From Cyclobacterium salsum (lineage in GTDB: Bacteria; Bacteroidota; Bacteroidia; Cytophagales; Cyclobacteriaceae): 64,000 nucleotides of DNA. The notes under the pieces are model-generated. The model was not told where the DNA came from. It did not search any database and saw only the letters and a list, made by a program, of their open reading frames with translations. Below, piece by piece: positions 24,611 to 34,672 of the stretch. Within the stretch, counting starts at the first letter, position 1; each line of letters begins with the position of its first letter. Position numbers and translations under genes: made by a program. The stretch lies in NCBI RefSeq assembly GCF_010119245.1, contig NZ_WNKG01000001.1, positions 434,001 through 498,000 on the forward strand, given 5' to 3'.

Positions 24611-27079
24611 CTAAAAAGGATCTACGTCCACCAAAAAACGAACCGACCTGAATTTCTTTTCGGCCTGTAACTCCATGATTTTTTCCATTAATTGTTTTTT
24701 GAAGTTTTCCTGAACCGAGACTGATTTTTCCAGTTTGATCCAAATTTCAAACAGGTACAGGTTTTTGATTTTTCCAATTAATGATTTTTCCGGACCCAAT
24801 ACAATTTTTTTGGCTTCAATAGCCATTACCAGATTTTTTAGGTGAAGTGCTGCCATCTCCGCTGTTTTATATTCTTTGTGTTTGGTCGTCACCTTAATAT
24901 TTTTAATAAAGGGAGGATAAAAAAACTGCTTGCGCTCACGGATCTCCTGTTGGTAAAAATCTATGTAATTTCCACTCATTATCTGACTGAAAATCTGCTG
25001 ATCAGGCCGCCGGGTCTGAATCACTACCTCGCCTGTTTTCTCCCTCCTACCTGCCCGTCCAGCCACCTGGGTAATCTGTTGAAAAGCCCTTTCCCCTGAC
25101 CTGAAATCCGGAAAATATAAAATACGGTCGGCATCAACAACTCCCACCAGGGAAACCCGATCGAAGTCAAGTCCTTTGGTGATCATTTGGGTGCCCACCA
25201 AAATATCCACATTCCCGGCCCCAAAGTCTTCCAATATCCGTTGGTACCCGTATTTGCTTCGCGTTGTATCGAGGTCCATTCGCGCAATGCGAGCCTCCGG
25301 AAATAACAAGGATAGGTTTTCTTCAATTCGTTCCGTGCCTACGCCTACGGTAGTCAATTTATGACTTCCGCAAGCCGGGCAAGCCTTGGGTAGCTTCTCC
25401 TTAAACCCACAATAATGACAGCGGAGTTCTTCCTGATATTGGTGGTAAGTGAGACTTACATCGCAATGCTCACACTGTGGAATCCAACCACAATCCTCAC
25501 AAGAAATATAAGGTGCATAGCCTCTTCTGTTCTGAAAAATTAACACTTGTTCCTGCCTGTTCAGGGCATCTTGTATTTTTTCTCTTAGAATTCGGGTAAA
25601 ATCAAGTTTCAGCAGGTTTTTCTTTTTGTCCTTGAGTATATCTGCCAAATGGAAGTGGGGAAGCTCGGCATTTCCATACCGTTTGTCTAGTTTCACATAC
25701 CCGTATTTTCCATTTTGAGCATTGAAGAACGATTCAAAAGCTGGCGTGGCCGACCCCAAAACGGTTTTGGCCTGATGCATCCAGGCCAGCATGATGCCAG
25801 CATCTCTGGCCTGAAACCGGGGAGCCGGATCAAATTGCTTATAGGAAGGTTCGTGTTCTTCATCTATGATCACCAGACCCAAACTGTCAAAAGGTAAAAA
25901 TAAGGAAGACCGGACACCAATAACAAAATTAAACCGCCCCTTGAGCACTCCCTGCCAAACCTCTACCCGCTCATTGTCGGAGTATTTGGAGTGGAAGACA
26001 CCCATTTTGTTCCCGAATACCTTTTTCAAGCGAAAAACCAGATGGGTGGTCAGGGCAATTTCCGGGAGCAACAATAATACCTGCGAGCCGCTGTCCAATA
26101 CTTCCTTTATCAGCTCTATATAGATCTCCGTTTTGCCAGAACCGGTAATTCCATGAAGCAATAGCGTATTTTTGTCTTCAAATTGCCTATGAATTTCCCC
26201 AACAGCTTCCTGCTGAAGCGGGGAGAGGGTGATCGAATCATTCCCAGTTGCCTGTTCATCGAATCTGCTGATCGTTATCCGAAAGGATTCCAGGATCTCT
26301 TTTTTAATCAAGGTATCGATGGAACTCTGCGAGCAGCCTGCATCTATCAACACCTTTTTAAGCAGCCCGGCATCATTCAACTCGGGCTTTTGAAACACCG
26401 GAATAAGCTGCAGGTATTGGAGCAACACCTGCTCCTGTTTTTGTTTTCCCTTTAGTTCCAAAAAAAGATCCTGCAGCATATTTTCTTCGGCAAGAAATCG
26501 ATTGGTTAATCGGATTCGGTGCTCCGTTTTAGGACTGTATTTTTCTTTGACCGATTCGTAAAGAAGCACGGCTCCCTTTGAAAGCAGGCTTTTAATAATC
26601 TTATGACTTATTTTTCCAGGCAGCATTTGCTCAAACTGCTCCACCCGCATGTCATCATGTTTGGCCAGCGTTTCTAAAACCAGTAGTTCCCGATCGTCCA
26701 TGGGAAAACCCGGGGCTTCCGGATCAAAATTAGGATGCAGGTGCACCCTGCTTTCGGTAGATAACTTCAGCCCACTAGGCAGCGCCGCGTTCATCACCTC
26801 CCCTATATGGCAGCAATAATAGCCCGCCATCCAGTTCCAGAATTTGATTTGTAGCGCGTTGACCACGGGAAAATCATCCAACACATCCAAAATGACTTTT
26901 GCCTGGTAGACTTCCGGTGCTTTTTGGTGAACCTTTGCCACAATACCGGTTAGAATTTTGCGATTACCGAAGGGTACCATCACCCGGTACCCAATACCGA
27001 TTTGCTCCTGAAATTCAGCTTCTACCTTATAGGTAAACCATTTTGGAATGGGTACAGGCAATATGACATCGGCGTACAT
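24611..27079 (-). CDS. priA: Primosomal protein N' (PriA helicase)
   Basis: About 822 residues from the ATG at 27079 (MYADVILPVP, the standard PriA start); an upstream ATG at 27127 adds 16 unconserved residues. A 3'-DNA-binding/winged-helix N-terminal part is followed by the helicase core with Walker A GITGSGKTE, Walker B DEEH, and a paired Zn region with four CxxC (CEDCGWIPQCEHC, CHYC, CPAC). Helicase motifs TQMITKGLDFD and QVAGRAGRR follow. PriA restarts collapsed replication forks. It starts 63 bp after the DUF255 gene, on the same strand. Confidence 0.95.
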   Translation of the reverse strand: MYADVILPVPIPKWFTYKVEAEFQEQIGIGYRVMVPFGNRKILTGIVAKVHQKAPEVYQAKVILDVLDDFPVVNALQIKFWNWMAGYYCCHIGEVMNAALPSGLKLSTESRVHLHPNFDPEAPGFPMDDRELLVLETLAKHDDMRVEQFEQMLPGKISHKIIKSLLSKGAVLLYESVKEKYSPKTEHRIRLTNRFLAEENMLQDLFLELKGKQKQEQVLLQYLQLIPVFQKPELNDAGLLKKVLIDAGCSQSSIDTLIKKEILESFRITISRFDEQATGNDSITLSPLQQEAVGEIHRQFEDKNTLLLHGITGSGKTEIYIELIKEVLDSGSQVLLLLPEIALTTHLVFRLKKVFGNKMGVFHSKYSDNERVEVWQGVLKGRFNFVIGVRSSLFLPFDSLGLVIIDEEHEPSYKQFDPAPRFQARDAGIMLAWMHQAKTVLGSATPAFESFFNAQNGKYGYVKLDKRYGNAELPHFHLADILKDKKKNLLKLDFTRILREKIQDALNRQEQVLIFQNRRGYAPYISCEDCGWIPQCEHCDVSLTYHQYQEELRCHYCGFKEKLPKACPACGSHKLTTVGVGTERIEENLSLLFPEARIARMDLDTTRSKYGYQRILEDFGAGNVDILVGTQMITKGLDFDRVSLVGVVDADRILYFPDFRSGERAFQQITQVAGRAGRREKTGEVVIQTRRPDQQIFSQIMSGNYIDFYQQEIRERKQFFYPPFIKNIKVTTKHKEYKTAEMAALHLKNLVMAIEAKKIVLGPEKSLIGKIKNLYLFEIWIKLEKSVSVQENFKKQLMEKIMELQAEKKFRSVRFLVDVDPF

Positions 27080-27142
27080 GGACTTGGATGTGGCTGCCGG
27101 GTAAGTATGCGCGAAAAGATCCTCCAAAATAAATTTGTTTTC

Positions 27143-29164
27143 TTAGCGGGGCAAATGAGGTAATTGAAGCACTGCATCCTCCAAACTGCTGACCGGCTGC
27201 TTACAGGTTTTATCAAAACATACAAAATATTGATTTTTTTCCGCAGGCTTGTCATTCAATAAAGGAAGCTTGTCCATTCCTGTACCGGCCGCAAGTACCG
27301 TGTTGGGATAATAGTGCTTTTGAAAATCCAGGCCGTTGCTTTCTGCTTCCGGACCTAAAATGGCGATTTCAGCCGTTGGCAGGGTCTTTTCTAAATAAAA
27401 GGTAGCCCAGTTGGCTAAAAAAGAGGGCTCCTTCAGCAGCAATTCCTGAACCAGTTGCACCATATTTTCCGCCTGATCAAGGTACTCGTCCTGATACAAA
27501 TAGATCCCCAAACGGTGTAAATTTCTGGCCATAATGGAATTGGATGCCGGAATGACATTATCAAAAATTTCTTTTTTATCGGCAATCAGTTTTTCTTTTT
27601 TGGGATCATTGAAAAAGAACAAACCATCGGATTTATCCAGAAACCGATCCATGACCCTGGCCATCAACTGATCGGCCCGCTCCAGCCATTTGAGGTCAAA
27701 AGAAAGGGAGTATAAGGCAATAAACGCTTGGATGACGGCGGCATAATCTTCCAAAAACCCAGAAGTATAGGCTTCCCTCTCTTTGTAGTTGCGAAACAAT
27801 TCATTTTCCTGCACCATTTCATCCCAGATAAAAGTACCGGTAGCAAGGGCTTGCTCCCGATAGGATTCGGTACCCAGGGCATGGTAGGCCTGGCATAAAC
27901 CCTGTATGACCCATCCATTCCATCCGCTAATAATTTTATCATCCAAACCAGGTCTTACCCGTTTATTTCTTTGTTTAATGACAATTTGCTTTGCTTTATG
28001 GAGCCTTGCCAAAAAATCCGATTCTGATAGTTTTAACGAGTCAGCAATCTTTTCGTAGGACTCCTTCTGGAATAGGATGTTTTCACCGGCTTCCCAATTT
28101 CCCTCAGACTTGATGCCATATAGCATGGCAAACCAGTCGTAATCCTCGCCTAAAAGCTGTTGGAGTTCGGCAGCATTCCAAATGTAATATTTGCCTTCTT
28201 TCCCCTCGCTATCCGCATCCAGGGCAGCGTAGAAGCCGTTCTCCGGGCTTTTCATTTCCCGAAGCAGCCATTGAATGGTTTCTTCGACTTTTTCTTTAAA
28301 AAAGAGGTCATTTGTATACTGAAAGGCTTTGGCATACAGACCGAGTAATTGCCCGTTATCATAAAGCATTTTTTCAAAGTGAGGGGCAAACCATTCCCCA
28401 TCCACGCTATACCGGCAAAAACCACCTCCCAAGTGGTCGTAAATCCCTCCCATTCCGATTTTTTTCAGGGTAAAACAGACCTTTTCGCCCAAGTCATCCT
28501 GTCGGTCAAGAATCGCTAAGTCAAGTAAAAATGCCCAAATGGAAGGCATGGGGAACTTAGGTACTCGTTTCATGCCTCCCCAAACCGAATCGAAGCCATC
28601 GATTAATTTGTCTCCAATTGCCCGTATATCCTGAACCTGAAACGAAGATTTTTGAGCCTTTAATCCATATTTTTCCACCAGGGATAGCCGTAGACTCTTG
28701 CCAAATCCCCTGGCACTTTTTGCCAACTCTTCGTGCTGATCCGTATAGGCCTTTTCTATTCCGGAAAGCACTTTTATCCACTGATGCTTTGGAAAGTACG
28801 TCCCCCCATAAAAAGGCTGCTGATCCGGCATCAAAAAAACATTTAAAGGCCAGCCTCCCTGTAAACCCATGGCCTGTATAGCATCCATGTACAGGTTATC
28901 CAGATCCGGACGCTCCTCCCTATCAATTTTGATGGAAACAAAATGAGCATTCATTAAATCGGCTACTTCCGGATTCTCAAAACACTCTTTTTCCATGACA
29001 TGACACCAATGGCAGGCTGCATATCCGATACTTACCAGCAAGGGTTTGTTTTCCTTCCGGGCTTTCTCCAGCGCTTCTTCTCCCCAGGGAAACCAGTCTA
29101 CTGGATTGGTAGCGTGTTGTTTAAGGTATAGGCTTTTGCTTTTATGTAGTCTATTCGTCTTCAT
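27143..29164 (-). CDS. Thioredoxin-domain (DUF255) protein, YyaL/SPATA20 family
   Basis: 673 residues. The N-terminal DUF255 thioredoxin-like domain has [16 protein letters not shown] and the CHWCH motif (C51, C54). The remainder is an alpha/alpha-barrel typical of N-acylglucosamine 2-epimerase-like folds ([45 protein letters not shown]). Length is typical for the family. The function is not settled; a redox-linked or carbohydrate role is suggested in the literature. It overlaps the GSCFA gene by 14 nt. Confidence 0.92.
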   Translation of the reverse strand: MKTNRLHKSKSLYLKQHATNPVDWFPWGEEALEKARKENKPLLVSIGYAACHWCHVMEKECFENPEVADLMNAHFVSIKIDREERPDLDNLYMDAIQAMGLQGGWPLNVFLMPDQQPFYGGTYFPKHQWIKVLSGIEKAYTDQHEELAKSARGFGKSLRLSLVEKYGLKAQKSSFQVQDIRAIGDKLIDGFDSVWGGMKRVPKFPMPSIWAFLLDLAILDRQDDLGEKVCFTLKKIGMGGIYDHLGGGFCRYSVDGEWFAPHFEKMLYDNGQLLGLYAKAFQYTNDLFFKEKVEETIQWLLREMKSPENGFYAALDADSEGKEGKYYIWNAAELQQLLGEDYDWFAMLYGIKSEGNWEAGENILFQKESYEKIADSLKLSESDFLARLHKAKQIVIKQRNKRVRPGLDDKIISGWNGWVIQGLCQAYHALGTESYREQALATGTFIWDEMVQENELFRNYKEREAYTSGFLEDYAAVIQAFIALYSLSFDLKWLERADQLMARVMDRFLDKSDGLFFFNDPKKEKLIADKKEIFDNVIPASNSIMARNLHRLGIYLYQDEYLDQAENMVQLVQELLLKEPSFLANWATFYLEKTLPTAEIAILGPEAESNGLDFQKHYYPNTVLAAGTGMDKLPLLNDKPAEKNQYFVCFDKTCKQPVSSLEDAVLQLPHLPR

Positions 29165-30179
29165 TTCTTTGGTTTACGGATGAATTTTGATAGGCCTCAA
29201 TTTGATGGAGTTGATCCAGGATACTACTTCTTTCTGTAGTAAAATCAAGGTCTGTAGGCAAGCTATCTACTTTGTCCAACAACCCTTGCAGAAACTTTCC
29301 GTGTTGGATGGATAAGGGTTCAAAGGGCCTGTGGCTTAGGCTTTTGTGTAATTGATCGATTTCTTTGATTAATTTGCGGGTTTGGGCATCAAAAAAGGAA
29401 TCCTGGAATTTTTCCCAAATATAGTCTTCGGCCATGGCATTAGGATGAATGAGATCGTCTTTGTAAAAACGGTAGTCCCGTAAGTCATCCATCATAAGTT
29501 CGTAGGCCGGAAAGTAGACGACATTCGATTTGCTACTGGCTATTTGATCGCAAAAAACCCGAAGAAGACTTTTGCTAAGTTGATTTTCCGGGACACCATC
29601 TTTAATATGCCGAACAGGACTGAGGGTAAGGATGATTTGAATGTTGGGATTTACTTGTTCCAGTAATTTGTAAAAGGCCTCAAAACTACCTTTCATTTGT
29701 TCAAAATCAAGCAGCTCTTTATTAAACTCACGTTGAGGTAACTTATGACAATTGGCCACAATACTATTGAATTTATGGTGGCGATAAGCAAAAGCAGAAC
29801 CAAAGGTGATAAACAAGTGGCTGCCTGTTTCCAGGTGATGGAGGGTTTCCCTTTGTTTTTGGGCAAGCAAATCCATCAATTCCGCTTTAGTGAGGGCATT
29901 CAAGCGCGAATGGGAATGAAAATGGTAGTATTTTGCATGCTGCTGTATGCTTAACCCGGGGTCAAATGGCTGACCGGAAAGGGCCTTGGTAAGATTCTCA
30001 AAAATGGCAATGGGATTGTAAACCACTCCAAAGGGATTGACCGAAATTTGAAATTTGAATTGATGTAAGCGATTTCCTATCGTTTCGGAAAAACAAGACC
30101 CAATGGTCAGCATCTTTTCAGCATGCGTAATCCTTCGCTGGCAGGGGTTGATTCGAAATTCCGTTCTGAAATTTTTCAT
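29151..30179 (-). CDS. GSCFA-domain protein
   Basis: 342 residues. The GSCFA signature is plain: [14 protein letters not shown] near the N-terminus, then [22 protein letters not shown] and [13 protein letters not shown]. The domain is an SGNH-hydrolase relative found widely in Bacteroidota and presumed to act on acyl or glycan esters; no specific substrate is known. The downstream gene starts inside its end (14-nt overlap). Confidence 0.92.
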   Translation of the reverse strand: MKNFRTEFRINPCQRRITHAEKMLTIGSCFSETIGNRLHQFKFQISVNPFGVVYNPIAIFENLTKALSGQPFDPGLSIQQHAKYYHFHSHSRLNALTKAELMDLLAQKQRETLHHLETGSHLFITFGSAFAYRHHKFNSIVANCHKLPQREFNKELLDFEQMKGSFEAFYKLLEQVNPNIQIILTLSPVRHIKDGVPENQLSKSLLRVFCDQIASSKSNVVYFPAYELMMDDLRDYRFYKDDLIHPNAMAEDYIWEKFQDSFFDAQTRKLIKEIDQLHKSLSHRPFEPLSIQHGKFLQGLLDKVDSLPTDLDFTTERSSILDQLHQIEAYQNSSVNQRNEDE

Positions 30180-30316
30180 GTTTTTCCTTTAATCAAAGCA
30201 AATTAACCAATGCCCGGGAAGAACGAAAGCAAGATTTCAATACTTCTCAGCGAAACCGAAAAAAAGATGCGTTCGGATTGCCAGGAGATTTCATTCCCAT
30301 AAGAAAAGAACGGATT

Positions 30317-30357
30317 TAAATAAAAAAAGCCAGTACAAACTGGCTTTTTTTTATTTA
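30317..30357 (-). terminator. Intrinsic terminator of the rpsF-rpsR-rplI operon
   Basis: The inverted repeat is AAAAAAAGCCAG, 6-nt loop, CTGGCTTTTTTT, with long A/T tracts. On the minus strand it is a GC stem followed by T residues 17 bp past the rplI stop. Confidence 0.88.
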
Positions 30358-30373
30358 AGATCGAAGAAGGGAA

Positions 30374-30817
30374 TTATTCCGCAACTACCAGAAATTTAAC
30401 ATTGGTTTTTACTTCCCGGTGAAGGTCCACTTCTGCTTCATATTCTCCAGAAGTAGACACGGGCTGATTGATGGATATTTTTTTCCTGTCAATTTCAATG
30501 CCTTTGTCTGCAAGCGCATCCGATAGTTGAAGCGTGGTAACCTTTCCAAATATTTTACCGGAATCTCCAATTTTGGCTTTAATTTCCAAAGTGATTCCTT
30601 CCAGTTTTTTGGCAACGGCTTCGGCTTCCGTCTTTATTTTTTCGGCTTTGTGGGCTGCTTGCTTGATATTTTCTTCCAAGATTTTCTTGTTGGATGAAGT
30701 AGCCAAGACCGCAAACCCCTGAGGGATCAGATAATTTCGCCCATAACCTGGTTTTACATCCACCAGATCATTTTTATATCCAAGTCCTTTTATATCCGTT
30801 TTTAAGATAACTTCCAT
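30374..30817 (-). CDS. rplI: 50S ribosomal protein L9
   Basis: 147 residues, the normal L9 length. The N-terminal RNA-binding domain MEVILKTDIKGLGYKNDLVDVKPGYGRNYLIPQGFA is canonical, followed by a long helix (~45-75) and the C-terminal domain (GSVTTLQLSDAL-like region, with KFLVVAE at the end). It binds 23S rRNA near the L1 stalk. It ends the rpsF-rpsR-rplI operon, just before a strong terminator. Confidence 0.98.
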   Translation of the reverse strand: MEVILKTDIKGLGYKNDLVDVKPGYGRNYLIPQGFAVLATSSNKKILEENIKQAAHKAEKIKTEAEAVAKKLEGITLEIKAKIGDSGKIFGKVTTLQLSDALADKGIEIDRKKISINQPVSTSGEYEAEVDLHREVKTNVKFLVVAE

Positions 30818-30856
30818 TTCGAGTAATAATTTTAGTAGGTGAAGGATACAGAAGAT

Positions 30857-31108
30857 TTATTTCAATCCGTCTGCTACGTACGGCAACAAGGCCAAATGCC
30901 TGGCTTTTTTTATGGCCTGAGCCACCTTCCGCTGGTATTTTGCAGAGTTACCCGTAAGTCTTCTGGGAAGAATCTTACCTTGCTCGTTCACGAATTTTAA
31001 CAGGAAGTTAGGATCTTTGTAGTCAATGTACTTGATGCCAAGCTTTTTGAATCTACAATATTTTTTCCTGGTCTGTTCTCTATTGATCGGTTCGTTTTTT
31101 AAAGTCAT
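30857..31108 (-). CDS. rpsR: 30S ribosomal protein S18
   Basis: 83 residues with the S18 core ([57 protein letters not shown]). It partners S6 on the 30S platform. Its start overlaps the rpsF stop by 4 nt, coupling production of the two partner proteins. Confidence 0.98.
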   Translation of the reverse strand: MTLKNEPINREQTRKKYCRFKKLGIKYIDYKDPNFLLKFVNEQGKILPRRLTGNSAKYQRKVAQAIKKARHLALLPYVADGLK

Positions 31109-31476
31109 TTTGCTGGCTCCTCCTTAGCTTCTGTTTTTTTGTTGAATTCACCTTTTCTCCGTCTTTCTGCATAGACAATACCATGTTTGTCCATGACAGT
31201 GCTCAAAAACCTTAAAACAGTTTCATCTCTCCTGAAATTCAGCTCAAACTTCTTGATTGCGGTAGGATCTGCCTTGTACTCAACCAACACGTAAAAACCG
31301 GTGGTCTTTTTCTGAATCGGATACGCTAATTTTTTTAGCCCCCAATTTTCTACATTGATTACATCTGCTCCCAATTCCTTTAACAAGCCTACGTACTTGT
31401 CTACGGTATCCTTCATCTGAACTTCAGACAAAACGGGAGTAAGTATGAATACCGTTTCATAATTTTTTTGGAACAT
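31105..31476 (-). CDS. rpsF: 30S ribosomal protein S6
   Basis: 123 residues with the S6 pattern: [14 protein letters not shown] at the N-terminus, [32 protein letters not shown] in the middle and [13 protein letters not shown] at the end. It is first in rpsF-rpsR-rplI and has its own promoter at 31514-31543. No ssb or priB lies between rpsF and rpsR, as is usual in Bacteroidota. Confidence 0.98.
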   Translation of the reverse strand: MFQKNYETVFILTPVLSEVQMKDTVDKYVGLLKELGADVINVENWGLKKLAYPIQKKTTGFYVLVEYKADPTAIKKFELNFRRDETVLRFLSTVMDKHGIVYAERRRKGEFNKKTEAKEEPAK

Positions 31477-31513
31477 TCTTTTAAATTTTTGTTTGTTGTT
31501 GTAAAACAGTTTG

Positions 31514-31543
31514 CAAAATTAAGGCTAAACCTCCGAAAAACAA
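31514..31543 (-). promoter_or_regulatory. Bacteroidota-type promoter of rpsF operon
   Basis: On the minus strand, TTG (31541-31543) and TAATTTTG (31514-31521) are 19 bp apart, a full match to the -33/-7 consensus. It lies 38 bp before the rpsF start. Confidence 0.75.
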
Positions 31544-31555
31544 AAATTACCCACT

Positions 31556-32479
31556 TTATTTTACCTCGAATGTACTGCTTCCGATTTCGGCCCCCTCTGC
31601 ATAAACCCTTACGGTGTACAAACCGCTGGGATAATCGCTTCCCTTTTCGTAGTAATAGGTAAGCTGCTGTTGACTATTGTTAAAAATAAAATCCTGTCGA
31701 GAAGTATAAAAAACCTCTTTCCCATCCAGCTCAAACGTACCGGAGCCCTTAGCAATATCAAAAATGACCTGATCATTTGGCGTTAATACCTGAATAAATA
31801 CATCCCGAAGGCCTTCAGGAGCCACTTTATTTTCGGCAATGGAAAAAGATACCTTTAATTTTGAAAGTTGCCGGTTACGAAATTCGTCTATCCGTTCCCT
31901 ACCTCTGGAGTTTACCGCCGCCACGACAATGTTTTCAGCCTTCAACTGGGATGCAACCGTTACTTTTTCCTCCAATTCATCCGCCTTAATATTAAGCTTG
32001 ACCACCTCTTCTTCTACCTCTGCCTTGCTGGATTTTAATTCGATGTTTTCTGAAAAAAGTTGTTGATTCTGCTCTCTTAGCTTGATGATATCGGTATCTT
32101 TCTCTTTTAATAAACCTGAATAACCGTCTATTCGCTCGTTTAACGCCGCAATCTCTGAAGCCGAGCGGTTGGTTTCTATTTGCCTTTCCCGTATTAATTG
32201 CTCCTTTATCCTTATCAGGGAATCGACATTTCCACCCAGCTTTTCGATTTCCTGAATCCGTAGATCTAATTGGAAGGTCATGGAGTCCAGCCGGATATTT
32301 AAATCGCTGTTTTCTTCCGTCAAGATAAGGATCTCTTCATTTTTTTGGGATTTCTCCCTGTGATCGTTCAATAATCGCCACCCACTTAATATGACCAATA
32401 TGATCAAAACAATAATCAGAATGTTTTTACCCTTTTCCGTTCCGGGAGTATTTTCTTCAGGCTGCTCTTCCTTTGTCAT
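31556..32479 (-). CDS. Coiled-coil membrane protein of unknown function
   Basis: 307 residues. A charged N-terminus precedes one TM helix (~20-37, ILIIVLIILVILSGW). A long coiled coil spans ~45-190 (many LxxxN/E heptads). A beta-rich C-terminal domain occupies ~205-307 (KLKVSFSIAENKVAPEGLRDVFIQVLTPNDQVIFD, GLYTVRVYAEG), resembling an Ig-like fold. It is a plausible envelope spacer or scaffold. The gene is alone, 79 bp upstream of rpsF, with no relation to the ribosomal operon evident. Confidence 0.75.
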   Translation of the reverse strand: MTKEEQPEENTPGTEKGKNILIIVLIILVILSGWRLLNDHREKSQKNEEILILTEENSDLNIRLDSMTFQLDLRIQEIEKLGGNVDSLIRIKEQLIRERQIETNRSASEIAALNERIDGYSGLLKEKDTDIIKLREQNQQLFSENIELKSSKAEVEEEVVKLNIKADELEEKVTVASQLKAENIVVAAVNSRGRERIDEFRNRQLSKLKVSFSIAENKVAPEGLRDVFIQVLTPNDQVIFDIAKGSGTFELDGKEVFYTSRQDFIFNNSQQQLTYYYEKGSDYPSGLYTVRVYAEGAEIGSSTFEVK

Positions 32480-32714
32480 AGCGTATGGAAAATTCTTTAG
32501 TTATTAGCTTCATCAACCCCTTTTTGTCATTAACCCATCCCTGTGCCTGATCAGAATTGCGTTTTATAAATCAATCCATGAAAGGTAATTTAAACATACA
32601 TCAATTATCAGACCAATCAACATTCTTATTTTGCTAGTTTCTCAATCTTAAAAGCCTTCCGACAAATATATTACTTGAGATCGAACCTCAAAATTCGGGA
32701 TGAAAAAATCTGCA

Positions 32715-33488
32715 TTAGATCGCCATGACCAGATGAGATCTAACATGATCCGGACGGAAAAATAATACCCCACAATCAAAGAAATCCATGCTGCAAGTCA
32801 CCCGAGGTGAACGCTTCAGATGATTCCAGGCCCGTTTCATTTCCCCTGACCAATGAATATCGGCAAGCACTACAATGCTACTGCCGTGTAATTTGGGAGA
32901 AATAAGGTCAAAATAGGCAATCGTTGGCGCATACCTGTGATTAGCATCCATTAGCACAAAATCAATGCGTGGCAATCCCTGCACTACTTCACGCAGCGTT
33001 TCATCCAGGTTTCCAGAAACCAACTGTACATTGAAGTGGCTATCCAGGTGTTTTTTGGCTAACTCCATTTGGGCAGGATCTCCTTCAAACGAATAAAGTT
33101 TCCCCTTTACACTATTACTCAAATAAGCCGTGTTGATGCCAAGGGAAGTCCCCAAATCCAAAACGGCATATGCAGGGGTTTGTTTGCACAAGAACTGGTA
33201 AACCAGCGAAAACTTGAGCGGGGTAGTAACCCGTTTCATTATCGTAGAAACGGTTCTCCCGGAACCGGACTCCCATCGGGACCCCGCTCCCAAGTCTTTA
33301 CTTACAATTTTGGTGTTTTGTTCCAGAAAAAATTCCCGCCTCTTTTCCAGGCTACTAATCCCGGCTTTGTTAGTTTTCAGATAGCGTTTTAATTCCTGGT
33401 AGCAGTTATAATAAAAAGGAGAATGCAAGCTATGTTCGTCCTCTTTTTTTAAAAAATAAATGAAGTATTCCCATGACTGGAAAAACAT
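32715..33488 (-). CDS. Class I SAM-dependent methyltransferase, O-methyltransferase-like
   Basis: 257 residues. Motif I is LDLGTSLGINTAYLS, with an acidic residue ending strand 2 (YSFEGDPAQMELAKKHL) and DFVLMDANHRYAPTIAYF for motif IV. These match the O-methyltransferase type that acts on small molecules or proteins. The substrate is not predictable. It follows apaG by 9 bp and is probably cotranscribed with it. Confidence 0.8.
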   Translation of the reverse strand: MFFQSWEYFIYFLKKEDEHSLHSPFYYNCYQELKRYLKTNKAGISSLEKRREFFLEQNTKIVSKDLGAGSRWESGSGRTVSTIMKRVTTPLKFSLVYQFLCKQTPAYAVLDLGTSLGINTAYLSNSVKGKLYSFEGDPAQMELAKKHLDSHFNVQLVSGNLDETLREVVQGLPRIDFVLMDANHRYAPTIAYFDLISPKLHGSSIVVLADIHWSGEMKRAWNHLKRSPRVTCSMDFFDCGVLFFRPDHVRSHLVMAI

Positions 33489-33497
33489 GATGTGGGA

Positions 33498-33884
33498 TCA
33501 ATTATCGAAAATGGTGGCAATTAATTGAAATTCAGGAATGACCACCGTTAGCAATTTACCATCCAGCAATTTTTCCATGGTGTATTTCCCTCTCATTTTG
33601 CCCATTCCAGATTTTAGATTACAGCCAGACATATACGCATGGCTTGCGCCGGGTTCCAATACCGGCTGCTGCCCTACCACTCCATCTCCTTCCACTATTT
33701 TCAAAGAAGTAGCCGCATCGAATATTTCCCACTTCCTTTTCAACAATTGGATGGTAAACGCGCTGTGATTTTCAATGGTTACCTTATAGGTAAAGACATG
33801 ATGATGCTGACCGGGATTAGAAAACTCCTTTTGGTAGGTCGCTTCCACGCTTACTTTTATTCCTTCTGTAATCGCAGTTACCAT
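33498..33884 (-). CDS. apaG: ApaG-domain protein
   Basis: 128 residues, the normal ApaG size. The family features are clear: FTYKVTIENHSAFTIQLLKRKWEIFDA, GDGVVGQQPVLEPGASHAYMSGC and MRGKYTMEK. The family has an FN3-like fold; bacterial ApaG has been linked to cobalt/magnesium resistance and diadenosine tetraphosphate pathways, without a settled mechanism. A TATATTTG -7-like element lies on this strand at 33931-33938. Confidence 0.93.
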   Translation of the reverse strand: MVTAITEGIKVSVEATYQKEFSNPGQHHHVFTYKVTIENHSAFTIQLLKRKWEIFDAATSLKIVEGDGVVGQQPVLEPGASHAYMSGCNLKSGMGKMRGKYTMEKLLDGKLLTVVIPEFQLIATIFDN

Positions 33885-33956
33885 TCTGTTTTGTATTACA
33901 AAAACTTATTCGAAATTTGAATTGTCATAACAAATATACCAATAGAAATTTTATTA

Positions 33957-34619
33957 ATGGAGGTCAAAATAGAAAATAGTTGGAAAGAATTGTTGCAGGA
34001 AGAGTTCTCAAAGCCTTACTTCCTCTCCCTTGCAAACTTTATCAAACAAGAATACCAAACCAAAACCATCTACCCGAAGGGATCGAACATCTTTAATGCC
34101 TTTGAGTGTTGCCCGGTAGACCGCACCAAAGTAGTTATATTAGGGCAGGATCCCTACCATGGACCTGGACAGGCACACGGTCTTTCTTTTTCTGTGCAAG
34201 AGGGAATTCCATTTCCCCCCTCCCTATTAAACATATTCAAAGAACTAAAAAGTGATTTGGGCTTGCCCTTTCCGTCGCATGGCAATTTGGAAAAATGGGC
34301 AAAACAAGGGGTGCTCTTGCTCAATGCCACCCTGACCGTGGAAGCCCATAAAGCCGGTAGCCACCAAAATAAGGGTTGGGAGGCATTTACTGATAAAGTG
34401 GTGGAAAAGCTGGCTGGTAGAAAAGAGAATATTGTATTCCTACTTTGGGGGGCCTACGCACGAAAAAAAGCACAAATCATATCAGAAGACCGGCATTTAA
34501 AACTGCATGCTCCCCACCCCAGTCCGCTATCTGCCCATCGTGGGTTTCTGGGATGCAAGCATTTCAGTCAGGCAAATGCCTACCTGGAAAAATCAGGGCT
34601 GACACCTATAAACTGGTAA
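33957..34619 (+). CDS. ung: Uracil-DNA glycosylase
   Basis: 220 residues, typical for family 1 UDG. The catalytic motif GQDPYHGPGQAHGLSF (D65) and the minor-groove loop HPSPLSAHRGF are both intact, as is SLLNIFKEL. It removes uracil from DNA for base-excision repair. It is a single gene on the plus strand, diverging from apaG and converging on lepB with a strong hairpin between. Confidence 0.97.
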   Translation: MEVKIENSWKELLQEEFSKPYFLSLANFIKQEYQTKTIYPKGSNIFNAFECCPVDRTKVVILGQDPYHGPGQAHGLSFSVQEGIPFPPSLLNIFKELKSDLGLPFPSHGNLEKWAKQGVLLLNATLTVEAHKAGSHQNKGWEAFTDKVVEKLAGRKENIVFLLWGAYARKKAQIISEDRHLKLHAPHPSPLSAHRGFLGCKHFSQANAYLEKSGLTPINW

Positions 34620-34654
34620 CGAAATAGCACCGGCCTCAAACCGGTGCTATTTCG
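34620..34654. terminator. Terminator hairpin between ung and lepB
   Basis: Perfect 14-bp arms (CGAAATAGCACCGG and its complement) flank a 7-nt loop between two convergent genes. There is no long T tract, so it may act as a rho-independent terminator only weakly; the position favours bidirectional use. Confidence 0.7.
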
Positions 34655-34672
34655 TTCAAGGATTTCGTCAAC

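Noticed and set aside
31839-32066. Plus-strand ORF opposite the coiled-coil gene and similar antisense ORFs across the window
   Set aside because: They mirror the codon structure of well-supported genes and show no domain or start context.
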